From: Ruminococcus flavefaciens
GTDB taxonomy: Bacteria; Bacillota; Clostridia; Oscillospirales; Ruminococcaceae
Reading direction: 5' to 3'
Length of the DNA: 64,000 nucleotides
NCBI GenBank assembly: GCA_023662725.1
Contig: JAMPIL010000001.1
Location: 1 to 64,000 of the forward strand
How positions within the stretch are numbered: position 1 is the first letter of the stretch; each line of letters starts with the position of its first letter. The position numbers were made by a program, and so were the translations under genes. Shown one piece after another: positions 46,736 to 55,203 of this stretch. The notes below the pieces were generated by a model, which worked only from the letters and a program-made list of their open reading frames with translations, was not told where the DNA came from and made no database searches.

Positions 46736-47497
46736 ATGGAAAATTACAGATGCGTTACTTCGGTGCAGGAAATTCAGGAGTACATAGGCAATGCGGCGGT
46801 GGTTGCTTTTGACTGTGAAACATCGCCGGACAAGCCTTACCGAATGGAAGAAAAAGCTGCTCTCGATCCGCATAAAAGTCATATTGTAGGATGCAGTTTT
46901 TCTGTGAAAGAGCATACAGGGATCTATGTCCCTGTTGCTCATAAAATTGGAGAAAACATTGATAACACGCACTTTTTCAATTTCCTGCACAGCTTTCTCA
47001 TAAATAAAAATATCATCAAAATCGCCCACAATATCGCCTTTGAATCTGCGGTGTCCTGTCATCAGGACATCGTGATTCAACCGCCTGTTTATGATACGAT
47101 TTGTGCGGCGCAGATGACCTTGAAAAGCAATTATGAATTCCGCAAACTTGCCGACAGTGGTCTGAAAAGACTGGCGGCGGAGCTTTGCCATGAGCCCTTG
47201 CCAACGTTTACAGATGTTACAAACGGCAGGCATTTTGATGAACTGGACGCACAGGATTCTGAAACGGTGTGTTACGGCTGTGCGGACTCTGATTTTGCAC
47301 TTCGCCTGTATCATATCTTCAACAACTGGTTTGACCGTTTTCTGCTGAAACATCGGTATATTGTGGAGCAGATCGAATCTCCTACAGCGGTGTATCTCGG
47401 CATTATGAAGCATAACGGTGTGCCGGTTGATGAGGATTTAATGAAATCTCGTCAGCAGGAGGCGGAGCAGCAAATGCAGCGTATTCGGAACTGGTGA
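46736..47497 (+). pseudogene. Phage DNA polymerase A, only 3'-5' exonuclease part
   Basis: The 253 residues show the DEDDy exonuclease motifs: VVAFDCETSP, KIAHNIAFESAV and CYGCADSDFALRLYHIF. The family then has a 400-residue polymerase domain, but here the frame ends soon after HNGVPVDEDLMKSRQQEAEQ. No polymerase motif A, B or C is found downstream; the PP-loop gene follows at once. This is a deletion remnant of the prophage replication module. Confidence 0.75.
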
Positions 47498-47512
47498 AAG
47501 AGGTGGAACAGC

Positions 47513-48328
47513 GTGAATAAACCGCTATTTTTCGTATGTTCCCTGTCCGGAGGAAAGGATTCCACAGCCATGCTGCTCCGATTACTCGAAGAAAATCGTC
47601 CGGTCGATATGATTCTGTTCTGCGATACAGGGCTTGAATTCCCCGATATGTACGCACATCTGGAGAAACTGGAAAAATATATCGGCAGACCTGTCACAAG
47701 AATCAAGGCAGAACACAGCTTTGAATACTATTTTTCTGAAGCGCCGATAAAGCGAGGAAATCCTGAAAAATTCCGTGCTTTATTCGGTAAGGATTACAAC
47801 GGCTACGGCTGGATGGGTCCGAAAATACGGTGGTGTACCAATCGTCTGAAAGACCAACCGAGAGAGCAGTTTCTCCGCAGTCTGCGTGAAAAATATGATA
47901 TTCGCCAGTATGTCGGCATTGCGGCTGATGAACAGTATCGCTTGGAACGAAAAAATAATCAGCGTTCCGAGTGCATCCACCCGCTTGTTGAGTGGAACAT
48001 GACAGAAGTTGATTGCCTGCAATACTGTAAAGAGCGTGATTTTGACTGGAACGGATTGTACGATAGATTCGAACGTGTAAGCTGCTGGCTTTGTCCGCTG
48101 CAATCGTTGTCAGGACTGCGGAAACTATGGACGTTTTATCCTGATTTGTGGGCAAAACTCCGTCATTATGATAAAATGACATGGCGAAAATACCGTGCGG
48201 ATTACTCCGTAAAAGAACTTGAAATACGCTTTGCTTTTGAGAATGAATGCCTTGCAAAAGGTGTTTCAGTCAGAAACAAAGCGTTTTTTACTGCGCTGAA
48301 AGAGAGGTTGGAATCTGAAAATGAATAA
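47513..48328 (+). CDS. PAPS-reductase-like PP-loop protein
   Basis: The 271-residue protein starts at GTG 47513 after AGGTGG. The PP-loop CSLSGGKDSTAML (about 9-20) is complete, with LFCDTGLEFPDMY and a Cys set in WCTNRLK, CIHPLVEW and SCWLCPLQS, which suggests an Fe-S or Zn site. The family adenylates or activates sulphur/nucleotide substrates; phage members beside DNA methylases may act in DNA modification. It overlaps the methylase start by eight bases. A DndC-like phosphorothioation role is possible but not supported by other Dnd genes here. Confidence 0.8.
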   Translation: MNKPLFFVCSLSGGKDSTAMLLRLLEENRPVDMILFCDTGLEFPDMYAHLEKLEKYIGRPVTRIKAEHSFEYYFSEAPIKRGNPEKFRALFGKDYNGYGWMGPKIRWCTNRLKDQPREQFLRSLREKYDIRQYVGIAADEQYRLERKNNQRSECIHPLVEWNMTEVDCLQYCKERDFDWNGLYDRFERVSCWLCPLQSLSGLRKLWTFYPDLWAKLRHYDKMTWRKYRADYSVKELEIRFAFENECLAKGVSVRNKAFFTALKERLESENE

Positions 48329-50281
48329 TAAACTCACTCTCGGAAGCCTCTTCGACGGCTCAGGAGGATTTCCACTTGCGGGACTTCTCTGCGGCATCAC
48401 ACCGAAGTTCGCATCGGAAATCGAACCGTTCCCGATTGCCGTTACAAAAAACGTCTCCCCATGATGAAGCACGTGGGAGACGTTTCAAAAATCAAAGGAA
48501 GTGACCTTGAGCCTGTGGACATTATAACATTTGGCAGTCCGTGTCAAGACATGAGCATTGCCGGAAAACGCTCTGGACTGGAAGGTTCACGCTCCAATCT
48601 CTTCTTTCAAGCTATCAGAATCATCAAAGAAATGAGGTGTGCGACCAATGGCAAATATCCAAGATTCGCAGTGTGGGAGAACGTTCCTGGATGCCAGTCC
48701 TCCAACGGCGGAGAAGACTTTCGCCGAGTCCTCGAAGAATTCTGCTGGGTTAAAGATGAATCCATATCTGTTCCTAAACCTGCAAAATGGACAAAAGCAG
48801 GATATATCGTGGGAAACGATTACTCCATTGCGTGGCGTCTGCTGGACAGTCAACACTTCGGAGTCGCTCAGAGACGCAGACGTCTGTTTGCTGTCGCAGA
48901 TTTTAGAGGTCGGTGTGCCGCCAAAATATTATTTGAGTCCGAAGGCTTGTCAGGGTATTCTCCGCAGAGCTTCCGTTCGTGGAAAAGAGCTGCCGAGGGT
49001 ACTGAAAATGGCTCTGAAACGGCAGGCACAGTCTGTATGTGCGACCAAGGTGGAGAGCGAATCGACATTCTGATGGACAAAACTTCCACTCTAAGAGCCG
49101 AGGCACATCATCCACCATGCGTAATGGAATCCGCCGGATTCTGCACAGAGCATTCCGCAAAAGCACATGGTATCGGCTATGAAGAAGAAATTTCCCCAAC
49201 GCTGCGTGCAGGAGTTGTTCCTGCGGCAATTGCTCTTGAAAATCATCCTGCTGACAGCAGAGTGAAAATTTCTGATGATGATATCTGTCAGACGCTCACA
49301 AGCCGATGCGGAACTGGCGGTGGGAATGTCCCGCTTCTGCTGGATACTCCGAAAACTATGAAAATACGCTGCGGAAAATCCGGAGGCGGCAAGGGCATTC
49401 TTCTGCAAGATGATAAATCCGCTACTCTCGCCTGCAATAATGACCAGACACTTTTCGTTCCGAAAGCATACGTCATCTGCTCCAAGCACAGCAATTCCAT
49501 GATGTCAAACAATCCAAACAGCGGATTTTACGAAGCTGATACAGCTCGGATAATTGATACGAGCAATCAATCGCCTTGCAAGAATCAGGGTGGAATGGTA
49601 GTCATTGAGGGCAACGGCTCTCGTCCGTCACATCATGGTGACGGCTACAAAGAAGCCGATACAATGTACACTTTGAATTGTACAGAAAATCATGCAGTTG
49701 CATATGGCATCGGCAGACCTGCATTCAATCAGGGATATAACGCAATGTTCAGTTTTCAGATTGAGGAAGAATCGCAGCCTACAATGGTTGCAAAAGGTCC
49801 GGGAGCCGTTGCTGCACCTGTGTATTCCACAAGTAAAAGTTCCTACCATACCATTGCCGAAGAAGAAAAAGCAGGAACACTCGTTGCATCGGATTACAAA
49901 GATCCTCCGACTGTCAATGACAACAGTTCAGAAACCGAGTATATTGTGAGACGACTCACCCCATCTGAATGTGCAAAATTACAGGGTTTCCCATCTTGGT
50001 GGTGCAAAGGACTTGAAAATCCCGATCCTACTGAATCCGAGATAAATGAGTGGATGCAGATTTTTGAAACATATCGACTTGCAGTAAATCCCGACAGCAA
50101 ACCGAAAACACGGAAAGCCATAGAGAAATTTCTCAAAAATCCGCACAGCGATTCTGCCGAGTATCGCCTTTGGGGAAATGGCGTGTCACTTCCGGTCGTA
50201 TGGTTTGTTTTGGCTGGGATTGCCTATTATGCAAACCTTGGAGCAAATTGTGAACGAAGTGATACTAAAGCAGAAGAATAG
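48321..50281 (+). pseudogene. Phage C5-cytosine DNA methylase, one-base frameshift
   Basis: It starts MNNKLTLGSLFDGSGGFPLA (motif I). At 48446-48452 an A is missing from an A run (ACAAAAAACG), shifting the frame. The rest follows from MMKHVGDVSKIKG with motif IV GSPCQDMSIAGKR (catalytic Cys), motif VI WENVPG, motif VIII QRRRRLFAVADF and the late LTPSECAKLQGFP. The long target-recognition region has seven loose repeats of the type [ST]-x-T-L-x-A (for example PTLRAGVV, QTLTSRCG, ATLACNND, GTLVASDY). Internal translation could give only an inactive part lacking motif I. Confidence 0.82.
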
Positions 50282-50318
50282 CTTCGGAGTTGTTTGTTAT
50301 AGTGAGAATCGTAAAGTA

Positions 50319-50702
50319 TTAAACTGTTATTTCTATCTGATTTCCTTCAATTCCGACAACGCAGCTTTCATAGTACCCATCGCCCGTTGTTCTTGGTCCG
50401 GATAAAACTTCATATCCATCATCATTTAGTTTCTGCGTTAATTCATCGACGTTTTCTTGCGAACCGACACTAAAAGCTATATGAATCAGTCCGGTTCTTC
50501 TGATTCCCTTTTCTGAATCCTGCATATCAGGACAATTCATCAGTTCAATTCTTGCTCCGTCGTCAAAAGTCAAAAAATAAGAGCGAAAATTTCGTGTTTG
50601 ATTATAATAACCATCATTTGCAGTGGCGTCGAAATACTTGACGAAGAAGTTTTTTGCACGTTCAAGATCATTCACATACATTGCAATATGTTCTATTTTC
50701 AT
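50319..50702 (-). CDS. VOC (glyoxalase/bleomycin-resistance fold) protein
   Basis: The 127-residue protein has the paired beta-alpha-beta pattern: MKIEHIAMYVNDLERAKNFF, RSYFLTFDDGARIELMN, GLIHIAFSVGSQENVDELTQ and GYYESCVVGIEGNQIEI. His-5 and the Glu of the IELMN and IEI strands form the usual metal site. It is a single gene on the minus strand, between plus-strand phage genes. Substrate unknown; a lactoylglutathione-lyase-like or resistance role is typical. Confidence 0.87.
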   Translation of the reverse strand: MKIEHIAMYVNDLERAKNFFVKYFDATANDGYYNQTRNFRSYFLTFDDGARIELMNCPDMQDSEKGIRRTGLIHIAFSVGSQENVDELTQKLNDDGYEVLSGPRTTGDGYYESCVVGIEGNQIEITV

Positions 50703-50816
50703 TACTTACCTCCATTCACACAAACAATTCTCATTTCAAATATGTTAATCCAATTGTATCACATCTCACCCGAAAAAGCAACAGTTTTACGTCTGATATT
50801 TTGTCATATCTCACAC

Positions 50817-50845
50817 TTGCTATCTGTGAAAAAATGCGGTAACAT
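50817..50845 (+). promoter_or_regulatory. Repeated phage promoter module, copy 1
   Basis: -35 TTGCTA, 17-base spacer, -10 TAACAT. Least conserved of four copies; the spacer ends ATGCGG. It is followed by the start at 50894. Confidence 0.65.
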
Positions 50846-50893
50846 GTGATTACGAAAACGCCGCAGAGACGGCAAAAAAATGGAGGTAATCAC

Positions 50894-51550
50894 ATGAATA
50901 TCGAATTCAATCTCACAGGGGAGGAACGTAAAAAACTGGTCAGGGCAGTCAGCGAAATAGCCGAAATTCCTGCCGAGTATCAGTATATGCCGACCTGTGC
51001 ATACACCATCGGCGAGCATTACACCGTCACCAAAGACGGAACGCTAATCATCAGCGATGATGTGGACGAAAAGAAAGTCAGCAATCTGCTGTCAAAACTG
51101 GAACAGCAGGGCTATTCTGCGGCATCGGACAACACGAGGCTTACTGTTCAGATGCCGAGGGATTCCCTTGATGAAATAACCCTGAACAGAATCAGGCGGA
51201 TTCTTGAAAACAAAGGTGAACTTTTCAAAGCAGCATTTAAAACTGACAGCCTTGAAATAGAAATTAGCGAAAAATCGGTAGATTTCCCTTGGTTCACGGC
51301 TGAACAGGACGGCGATGCGGACGCTTACAGCACCTTTATTTCGATGCTCTGCAAGTTTGCAAAAAATCTGAATCGCATCAACAACAAGCCCGACACCAGT
51401 GACAATCTAAAATACGCATTCCGGTGTTTTCTGCTGCGAATGGGTATGATCGGGACAGAATTCAAGGCAACAAGAAAAGTTTTGCTTCGCAATCTCCCCG
51501 GCAGTTCAGCGTTCAGACATGGAGGTGTAAACAATGCGATTTCCGAATGA
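50894..51550 (+). CDS. Phage-associated protein ("virulence-related" family)
   Basis: The 218-residue protein starts MNIEFNLTGEERKKLVRAVS at 50894 with GGAGG upstream. It contains YQYMPTCAYTIG, VTKDGTLIISDDVDEKKVSN, DAYSTFISMLCKFAKNLNRI and KYAFRCFLLRMGMIGTEFKA. The family is common in gut Firmicutes phages and often labelled virulence-related without evidence. It is soluble with no enzyme motif. The 3' end overlaps 51534-51728 by 17 bases. Probably an accessory gene of the prophage. Confidence 0.7.
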   Translation: MNIEFNLTGEERKKLVRAVSEIAEIPAEYQYMPTCAYTIGEHYTVTKDGTLIISDDVDEKKVSNLLSKLEQQGYSAASDNTRLTVQMPRDSLDEITLNRIRRILENKGELFKAAFKTDSLEIEISEKSVDFPWFTAEQDGDADAYSTFISMLCKFAKNLNRINNKPDTSDNLKYAFRCFLLRMGMIGTEFKATRKVLLRNLPGSSAFRHGGVNNAISE

Positions 51551-51728
51551 AAAGGAGCTTGCAATGCTCCGAGAAAAATATCCCACAGGAACAATGGTAC
51601 GGCTTATGGATAACGAAACCCTAATTTGTACTGATTGCTCAACCCGTGAAGCACTTGATGCCATCGGAGTTTCCGCCGAGGAACAGGAAAAAATCATCAG
51701 CATTATTCATCGGAATTACGCTGAATAA
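51534..51728 (+). CDS. DUF4314-like small phage protein
   Basis: A 64-residue protein (MRFPNEKELAMLREKYPTGT, MVRLMDN, ... EQEKIISIIHRNYAE) starts in the 3' end of the gene above after GGAGGTG. The first half matches the DUF4314 opening (RFPxxxELxxLREKYPxGTxVxL); the second half differs, so it may be a hybrid or a shorter subfamily. Function unknown. Confidence 0.6.
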   Translation: MRFPNEKELAMLREKYPTGTMVRLMDNETLICTDCSTREALDAIGVSAEEQEKIISIIHRNYAE

Positions 51729-51731
51729 TCG

Positions 51732-51825
51732 CTACAAAGCCGCCACGTTGCCGCACGTCCGCCGATTCAACTTCCTCCGCAAAGTTATGGGATTTACGAA
51801 TCGGCGGCACACGGCGCGTTTGTGG
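51732..51825 (+). ncRNA. Candidate structured RNA element, copy 1
   Basis: CTACAAA pairs with TTTGTGG around a block that contains GCCGCCACGTT, a long stem TCCGCCGATTC/GAATCGGCGG and GCGGCACACG. The outer pairing is kept in copy 2 by compensating changes (CCCACA/TGTGGG). It lies upstream of promoter copy 2. It could be a terminator-like or trans-acting RNA, or a DNA hairpin. Confidence 0.45.
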
Positions 51826-51899
51826 GGCTGTTGTTGCAAGGCATAAACTACACAATTATGGTGTCTGTTTTTTCTCGATATTTCGTTGATTTTAGTCGC

Positions 51900-51928
51900 T
51901 TGATAAGTGTAAAAAACTATGGTAATAT
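51900..51928 (+). promoter_or_regulatory. Repeated phage promoter module, copy 2
   Basis: -35 TTGATA, 17-base spacer (AGTGTAAAAAACTATGG), -10 TAATAT, preceded by TACACAATTATG and TCGATATTTCGT blocks shared with copies 3 and 4. It serves 51987-52349. Confidence 0.75.
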
Positions 51929-51986
51929 ACTACACAACGAAAGCGGAGAACCGCACCGAAAATTACGAAATTTGGAGGAAAATCAC

Positions 51987-52349
51987 ATGAAAACAATTGA
52001 GCTTTTTGAAAAGGCAATGACTGAGGGAAACGAGTTCTTCAAGGAAAACGGCATCAACTTTACGCTTTTCGCAGCCTACAGACAGCAGAAGAACAGCGGC
52101 AACGAGCTGATCGACTTCTCCGAGGTTATCTGGACACAAGACATTGAGCCAATCAGCGAATTTTTCAAGGCACAGGGCATTACGGAATTTACGATTTCAA
52201 GCACCTTCAGCAGCCTCATCGAAACCCTCGCAGCCTTTGAAAAGCAGGGATTCTGCATGAACGGACTGACCGAGGTCAGGGCAAACTACACCGACTTCAC
52301 CACAGGGGAAAAGAAAATCATTCCCGCAATTCACATGAAACTGAGCTGA
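51987..52349 (+). CDS. Small phage-type hypothetical protein
   Basis: The 120-residue soluble protein starts MKTIELFEKAMTEGNEFFKE after TTGGAGG, with INFTLFAAYRQQKNSGNELI, FTISSTFSSLIETLAAFEKQ and a C-terminal LTEVRANYTDFTTGEKKIIP. It has its own copy of the repeated promoter. I recognise it only as a recurrent gene of Ruminococcus-type phages and plasmids; function unknown. Confidence 0.7.
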   Translation: MKTIELFEKAMTEGNEFFKENGINFTLFAAYRQQKNSGNELIDFSEVIWTQDIEPISEFFKAQGITEFTISSTFSSLIETLAAFEKQGFCMNGLTEVRANYTDFTTGEKKIIPAIHMKLS

Positions 52350-52390
52350 AGCAACGAGCCAAGGGACGGCAGTTCCGCCCCTGATTTTCG

Positions 52391-52477
52391 CCCACAAAGC
52401 CGCCACGTTCGCTGTTTTGATTTTCCTTGCAAGGTTACCCCTTATGCAAAACGGCGGCACACGTTGGCGACTGTGGG
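52391..52477 (+). ncRNA. Candidate structured RNA element, copy 2
   Basis: CCCACA/TGTGGG outer pairing and GCCGCC/GGCGGC inner pairing, with shared blocks AAAGCCGCCACGTT and CGGCGGCACACG. The middle differs from copy 1 while the stems are kept, which argues for structure. Confidence 0.45.
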
Positions 52478-52550
52478 GCTGTTACGGCGAAGCATATATT
52501 ACACAATTATGAGGGTTGATTTTCCTCGATATTTCGTCAGATTTAGCCGC

Positions 52551-52579
52551 TTGATAAGTGTAAAAAACTATGGTAATAT
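52551..52579 (+). promoter_or_regulatory. Repeated phage promoter module, copy 3
   Basis: -35 TTGATA, the same 17-base spacer as copy 2, -10 TAATAT. It serves 52638-52907. Confidence 0.75.
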
Positions 52580-52637
52580 ACTACACAACGGAAGCGAAGA
52601 ACGCACCGAAATTTAAACCAAAACGGAGGAAACAATT

Positions 52638-52907
52638 ATGAAATGGGAACAGGTTACAACAATGGAGCGCCTCGAAATGAACGGATGTGCAGAACAGGGT
52701 GCAGTGCTGAAATACGGCGAAAAGGTTCTGGTCTGCGGACTGACCTGCAGAGGTTTTGAGGCGGCGGTTTACGAGTTCATCGATGATGAGGAAGAGGCTG
52801 GACTTTCCTACGTAGAATGCCGCATCAACCTCAGAACAACCGCACCGACGCCCTTTGACGACGGCGGTGATGCTATAAAGTGGTGTTTCGATCACCTGAA
52901 CGACTAA
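52638..52907 (+). CDS. Small phage-type hypothetical protein
   Basis: The 89-residue acidic protein (MKWEQVTTMERLEMNGCAEQ, GAVLKYGEKVLVCGLTCRGF, FIDDEEEAGLSYVECRINLR) starts after CGGAGG. No known domain. It lies in the row of small genes that each have a promoter copy, so it is probably expressed independently. Confidence 0.7.
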   Translation: MKWEQVTTMERLEMNGCAEQGAVLKYGEKVLVCGLTCRGFEAAVYEFIDDEEEAGLSYVECRINLRTTAPTPFDDGGDAIKWCFDHLND

Positions 52908-53009
52908 GGACAAGGGGCTGAAAAATGCCCCTTTTTCGCTTTCCTTCAATGGTGTATATCACACAATTGTGAGGGCTGTTTTTTCCCGATATTCTGTAGT
53001 TTTAGCGGC

Positions 53010-53038
53010 TTGATAAGTGTGCGGTTGTATGGTAATAT
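53010..53038 (+). promoter_or_regulatory. Repeated phage promoter module, copy 4
   Basis: -35 TTGATA, 17-base spacer ending TATGG, -10 TAATAT. A CACACAATTGTG palindrome lies about 40 bases upstream. It serves 53092-53271. Confidence 0.72.
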
Positions 53039-53091
53039 GGTTACAACGCAAGGGGAAAAACCAAGCGAAAAAACAAACGGAGGAATCGAAA

Positions 53092-53271
53092 ATGAACAAG
53101 AACATCGAAAAGGCACTGGAGAAAATCGCAATGGAAGAAAGCTACAGCATCGAGGTGAGAGGCGGACTTGACAGCCGCAACAACGCCGACGAGGATTTCA
53201 AGGAAATCAGCGTGACAGCACTCCGCAGAATGCTCGAAAGAGCCTACGAACTGGGCAAAAACAGCAAGTAA
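53092..53271 (+). CDS. DUF6900 small protein
   Basis: The 59-residue protein (MNKNIEKALEKIAMEESYSI, EVRGGLDSRNNADEDFKEIS, VTALRRMLERAYELGKNSK) matches the DUF6900 pattern of phage and plasmid genes in Firmicutes. Start after CGGAGG, own promoter copy. Function unknown. Confidence 0.75.
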   Translation: MNKNIEKALEKIAMEESYSIEVRGGLDSRNNADEDFKEISVTALRRMLERAYELGKNSK

Positions 53272-53487
53272 TCAAAAGCGACAGCCCTCGCAAGAGGGTC
53301 TGTTGCTCGTACTGCCGTTTTTCGTTTCCTCCGGCAGTACAATTTACACCGATTTTTAGGCTTATCTTTGTGCAGTTTATTGTTTCAAAATGACTTGATT
53401 TACCTGCTTTTTTATGGCATAATAGAGTAAAATGGAAGAGTGATCTCAATTAAAAATCGCCCCAAGGGGTGTTTAAAATAACGTTTC

Positions 53488-53515
53488 AGACCTGATTTTT
53501 CAGGTCTTTTTTCAT
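53488..53515 (+). terminator. Terminator before the terminase gene
   Basis: AGACCTGA/TCAGGTCT stem with a TTTT loop and a T run, about 220 bases after the DUF6900 stop. Confidence 0.85.
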
Positions 53516-53536
53516 GCCGCAACGGAGGTGAACACA

Positions 53537-53941
53537 ATGGCAAAATTCAAACCGACACGCTTTATGGCGGAGGATTCAAAATACAGCAAAAAGGCGGCAG
53601 ATTACGCCGTCAATTTCATTCAGTGCCTTTCACATACCAAAGGTACATGGGCAGGGAAAAAGTTTGAACTGCTCGACTGGCAGGAACAGATTATCCGTGA
53701 TCTTTTCGGTGTTCTGAAACCGAATGGGTATCGACAGTTTAACACGGCTTACATCGAAATCCCGAAGAAAAACGGCAAACAGCTGTCACTTGATACGCTG
53801 ATTCCAACGCCTGACGGATTCACGACAATGGGTGAAATTCAGGTCGGCGACACGGTTTTTGACGAAAACGGAAATCACTATCACGTTGTTGCGAAAAGTA
53901 AAATTGACTTTGAAGAACAGGCTTTCAGAACAATATTGTGA
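53537..53941 (+). pseudogene. Terminase large subunit fragment with intein start
   Basis: It starts MAKFKPTRFMAEDSKYSKKA after GGAGGTG. Terminase-type sequence (AADYAVNFIQCLSHTKGTWA, LLDWQEQIIRDLFG, AYIEIPKKNGKQ) runs to the Walker A region. Then an intein/Hint N-terminal block begins inside the P-loop (SLDTLIPTPDGFTTMGEIQV, GDTVFDENGNHYHVVAKSK). After about 40 intein residues it is cut by joining to a recombinase fragment. The remaining terminase and intein parts are gone. Confidence 0.8.
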
Positions 53942-54219
53942 CTGCCAAAAACAAGGATGCCTTTGACAAACGTCATGATGAACTGGTTCAGCAATACGAA
54001 AATCAAAAAGCAGTTTATGATAAGCTTATGCAGAAAAAAGACGATCGGCAAAATAAGATAAAGCAGCTTCAACAGCTTATTCTTCAGCTTGATAAAACAG
54101 ATTATCCTGTCGATTCTTTTGATGAGAACCTGTGGAGAACTATGATCGATAAGGTTACCGTGTTTCATGACAACAAAATGATTTTTCAGTTTCTTGATGG
54201 AACAGAGATTGAAGCCTGA
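53931..54219 (+). pseudogene. C-terminal fragment of a serine recombinase
   Basis: The frame NNIVTAKNKDAFDKRHDELV, then KKDDRQNKIKQLQQLILQLD and DSFDENLWRTMIDKVTVFHD, ending FQFLDGTEIEA, is the coiled-coil and end domain of large serine recombinases. The catalytic and recombinase domains are absent. The junction with the terminase/intein is within CTTTCAGAACAATATTG. The fragment is followed by a terminator and then the same repeat as after the intact recombinase at 8930. Confidence 0.8.
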
Positions 54220-54222
54220 TTT

Positions 54223-54264
54223 ACCGCCACAGTAGTCAATGCGATTACTGCGGCGGTCTTTTTT
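54223..54264 (+). terminator. Terminator after the recombinase fragment
   Basis: ACCGCCACAGTA / TACTGCGGCGGT stem (one mismatch), then a T run. Confidence 0.8.
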
Positions 54265-54343
54265 ATATTCTGATGAAAGAAAATTATGGTGAGATTTGAA
54301 ATTTGCCTATTTTTCAGCATTTTTGCTTGCGATGAAAAACTGT

Positions 54344-54567
54344 GGGGTGCAAACAGGTCAAAATGGGTGCAAAAGAAAACGCAAACCCCTGAATTTCAGT
54401 ATTTTACCCCATTTTCAAGATCTATATTACTCCCCTGCTCAGGCAACAGAAAACGGCACTTTTTGAAAAGTGCCGATACTGCGTTGTTTTCAGGGCATAA
54501 AAAAGCACCCCTATTTTGTATCAAAATAAGGGTGCAGGTATGGCTAAAAACTCAATCTTTGATACAA
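54344..54567 (+). repeat. Recombinase-associated structured repeat, copy 2
   Basis: Same order as copy 1 at 10158-10381: GGGGTGCAAA, ACGCAAACCCCTGAATTTC, hairpin GGCACTT/AAGTGCC with a different loop, GTTTTCAGGGCATAAAA, the identical 31-base near-palindrome (54505-54535), and a final TTTGATACAA. Confidence 0.7.
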
Positions 54568-54681
54568 TGCAACCATTTGAATGGTATCGTTTCTTTGCTT
54601 GGGTTGCATTTCTTTGGTCATGGTTGCATTTTTCGTGTCCACTTTTCGGGGAACAGTTTAGTTTAAATGGATTCCGTCATT

Positions 54682-54888
54682 TTATTTTGGCACTGCAATG
54701 GGTACGATTGCCGGTGCTGTTGCTGCACATTTCTCACGGAGCTTCCGCGGATGATAATAATAGGTCATGACATTGATCCCGTTCTCTTCACACCACTCCT
54801 GTACTGTCTTTCTGCTTGCCTGCTACACTTTAATCTGCTCCGCCCAGTCACGCATCCTTGCCTCCTTCTTCACTGCGGTAATGGCGGT
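54682..54888 (-). pseudogene. IS66-type TnpA-like fragment
   Basis: The minus strand reads KEARMRDWAEQIKV-stop-QASRKTVQEWCEENGINVMT, then YYYHPRKLREKCAATAPAIV and ends PIAVPK. This is the accessory helix-turn-helix protein of IS66-like elements, with a TAG inside. No other part of the IS is recognisable. Confidence 0.7.
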
Positions 54889-55061
54889 GTTATTTCTCCC
54901 ATGTTCTTATCATCCTGTGTCTAATTTGATCCAACACACTCTATAGACTTACTTAGACTTTCTAATCTGCTCTATAGAGGTGCTTGGTCTTTATTATACT
55001 CCAAAGTTCAATTATTTGGAATACGGGGAGTTGTTTTACGCTTACAGATAAACTCCAAAAT

Positions 55062-55117
55062 AGTTAACCGAAAGCAGGGAGCACCTTTAGAATGGTACTC
55101 CCTGTTTTCGGTTAACT
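55062..55117. terminator. Long hairpin, probably bidirectional terminator
   Basis: AGTTAACCGAAA(G)CAGGGAG pairs with CTCCCTG(T)TTTCGGTTAACT around a short loop, about 90 bases beyond the stop of the M48 gene. A terminator or an IS end are both possible. Confidence 0.6.
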
Positions 55118-55203
55118 TACTTTGTTTTGATTTTGAATAGATATATGCTTTATTACAACGTATATAGCTTTAATTAAGTAATAATTTTTTGATATAAATA
55201 AAG

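Noticed and set aside
47513-48328. DndC of a phosphorothioation system
   Set aside because: No DndB, DndD or DndE genes are nearby, and the gene sits in a prophage replication module; a phage PP-loop protein is the safer call.
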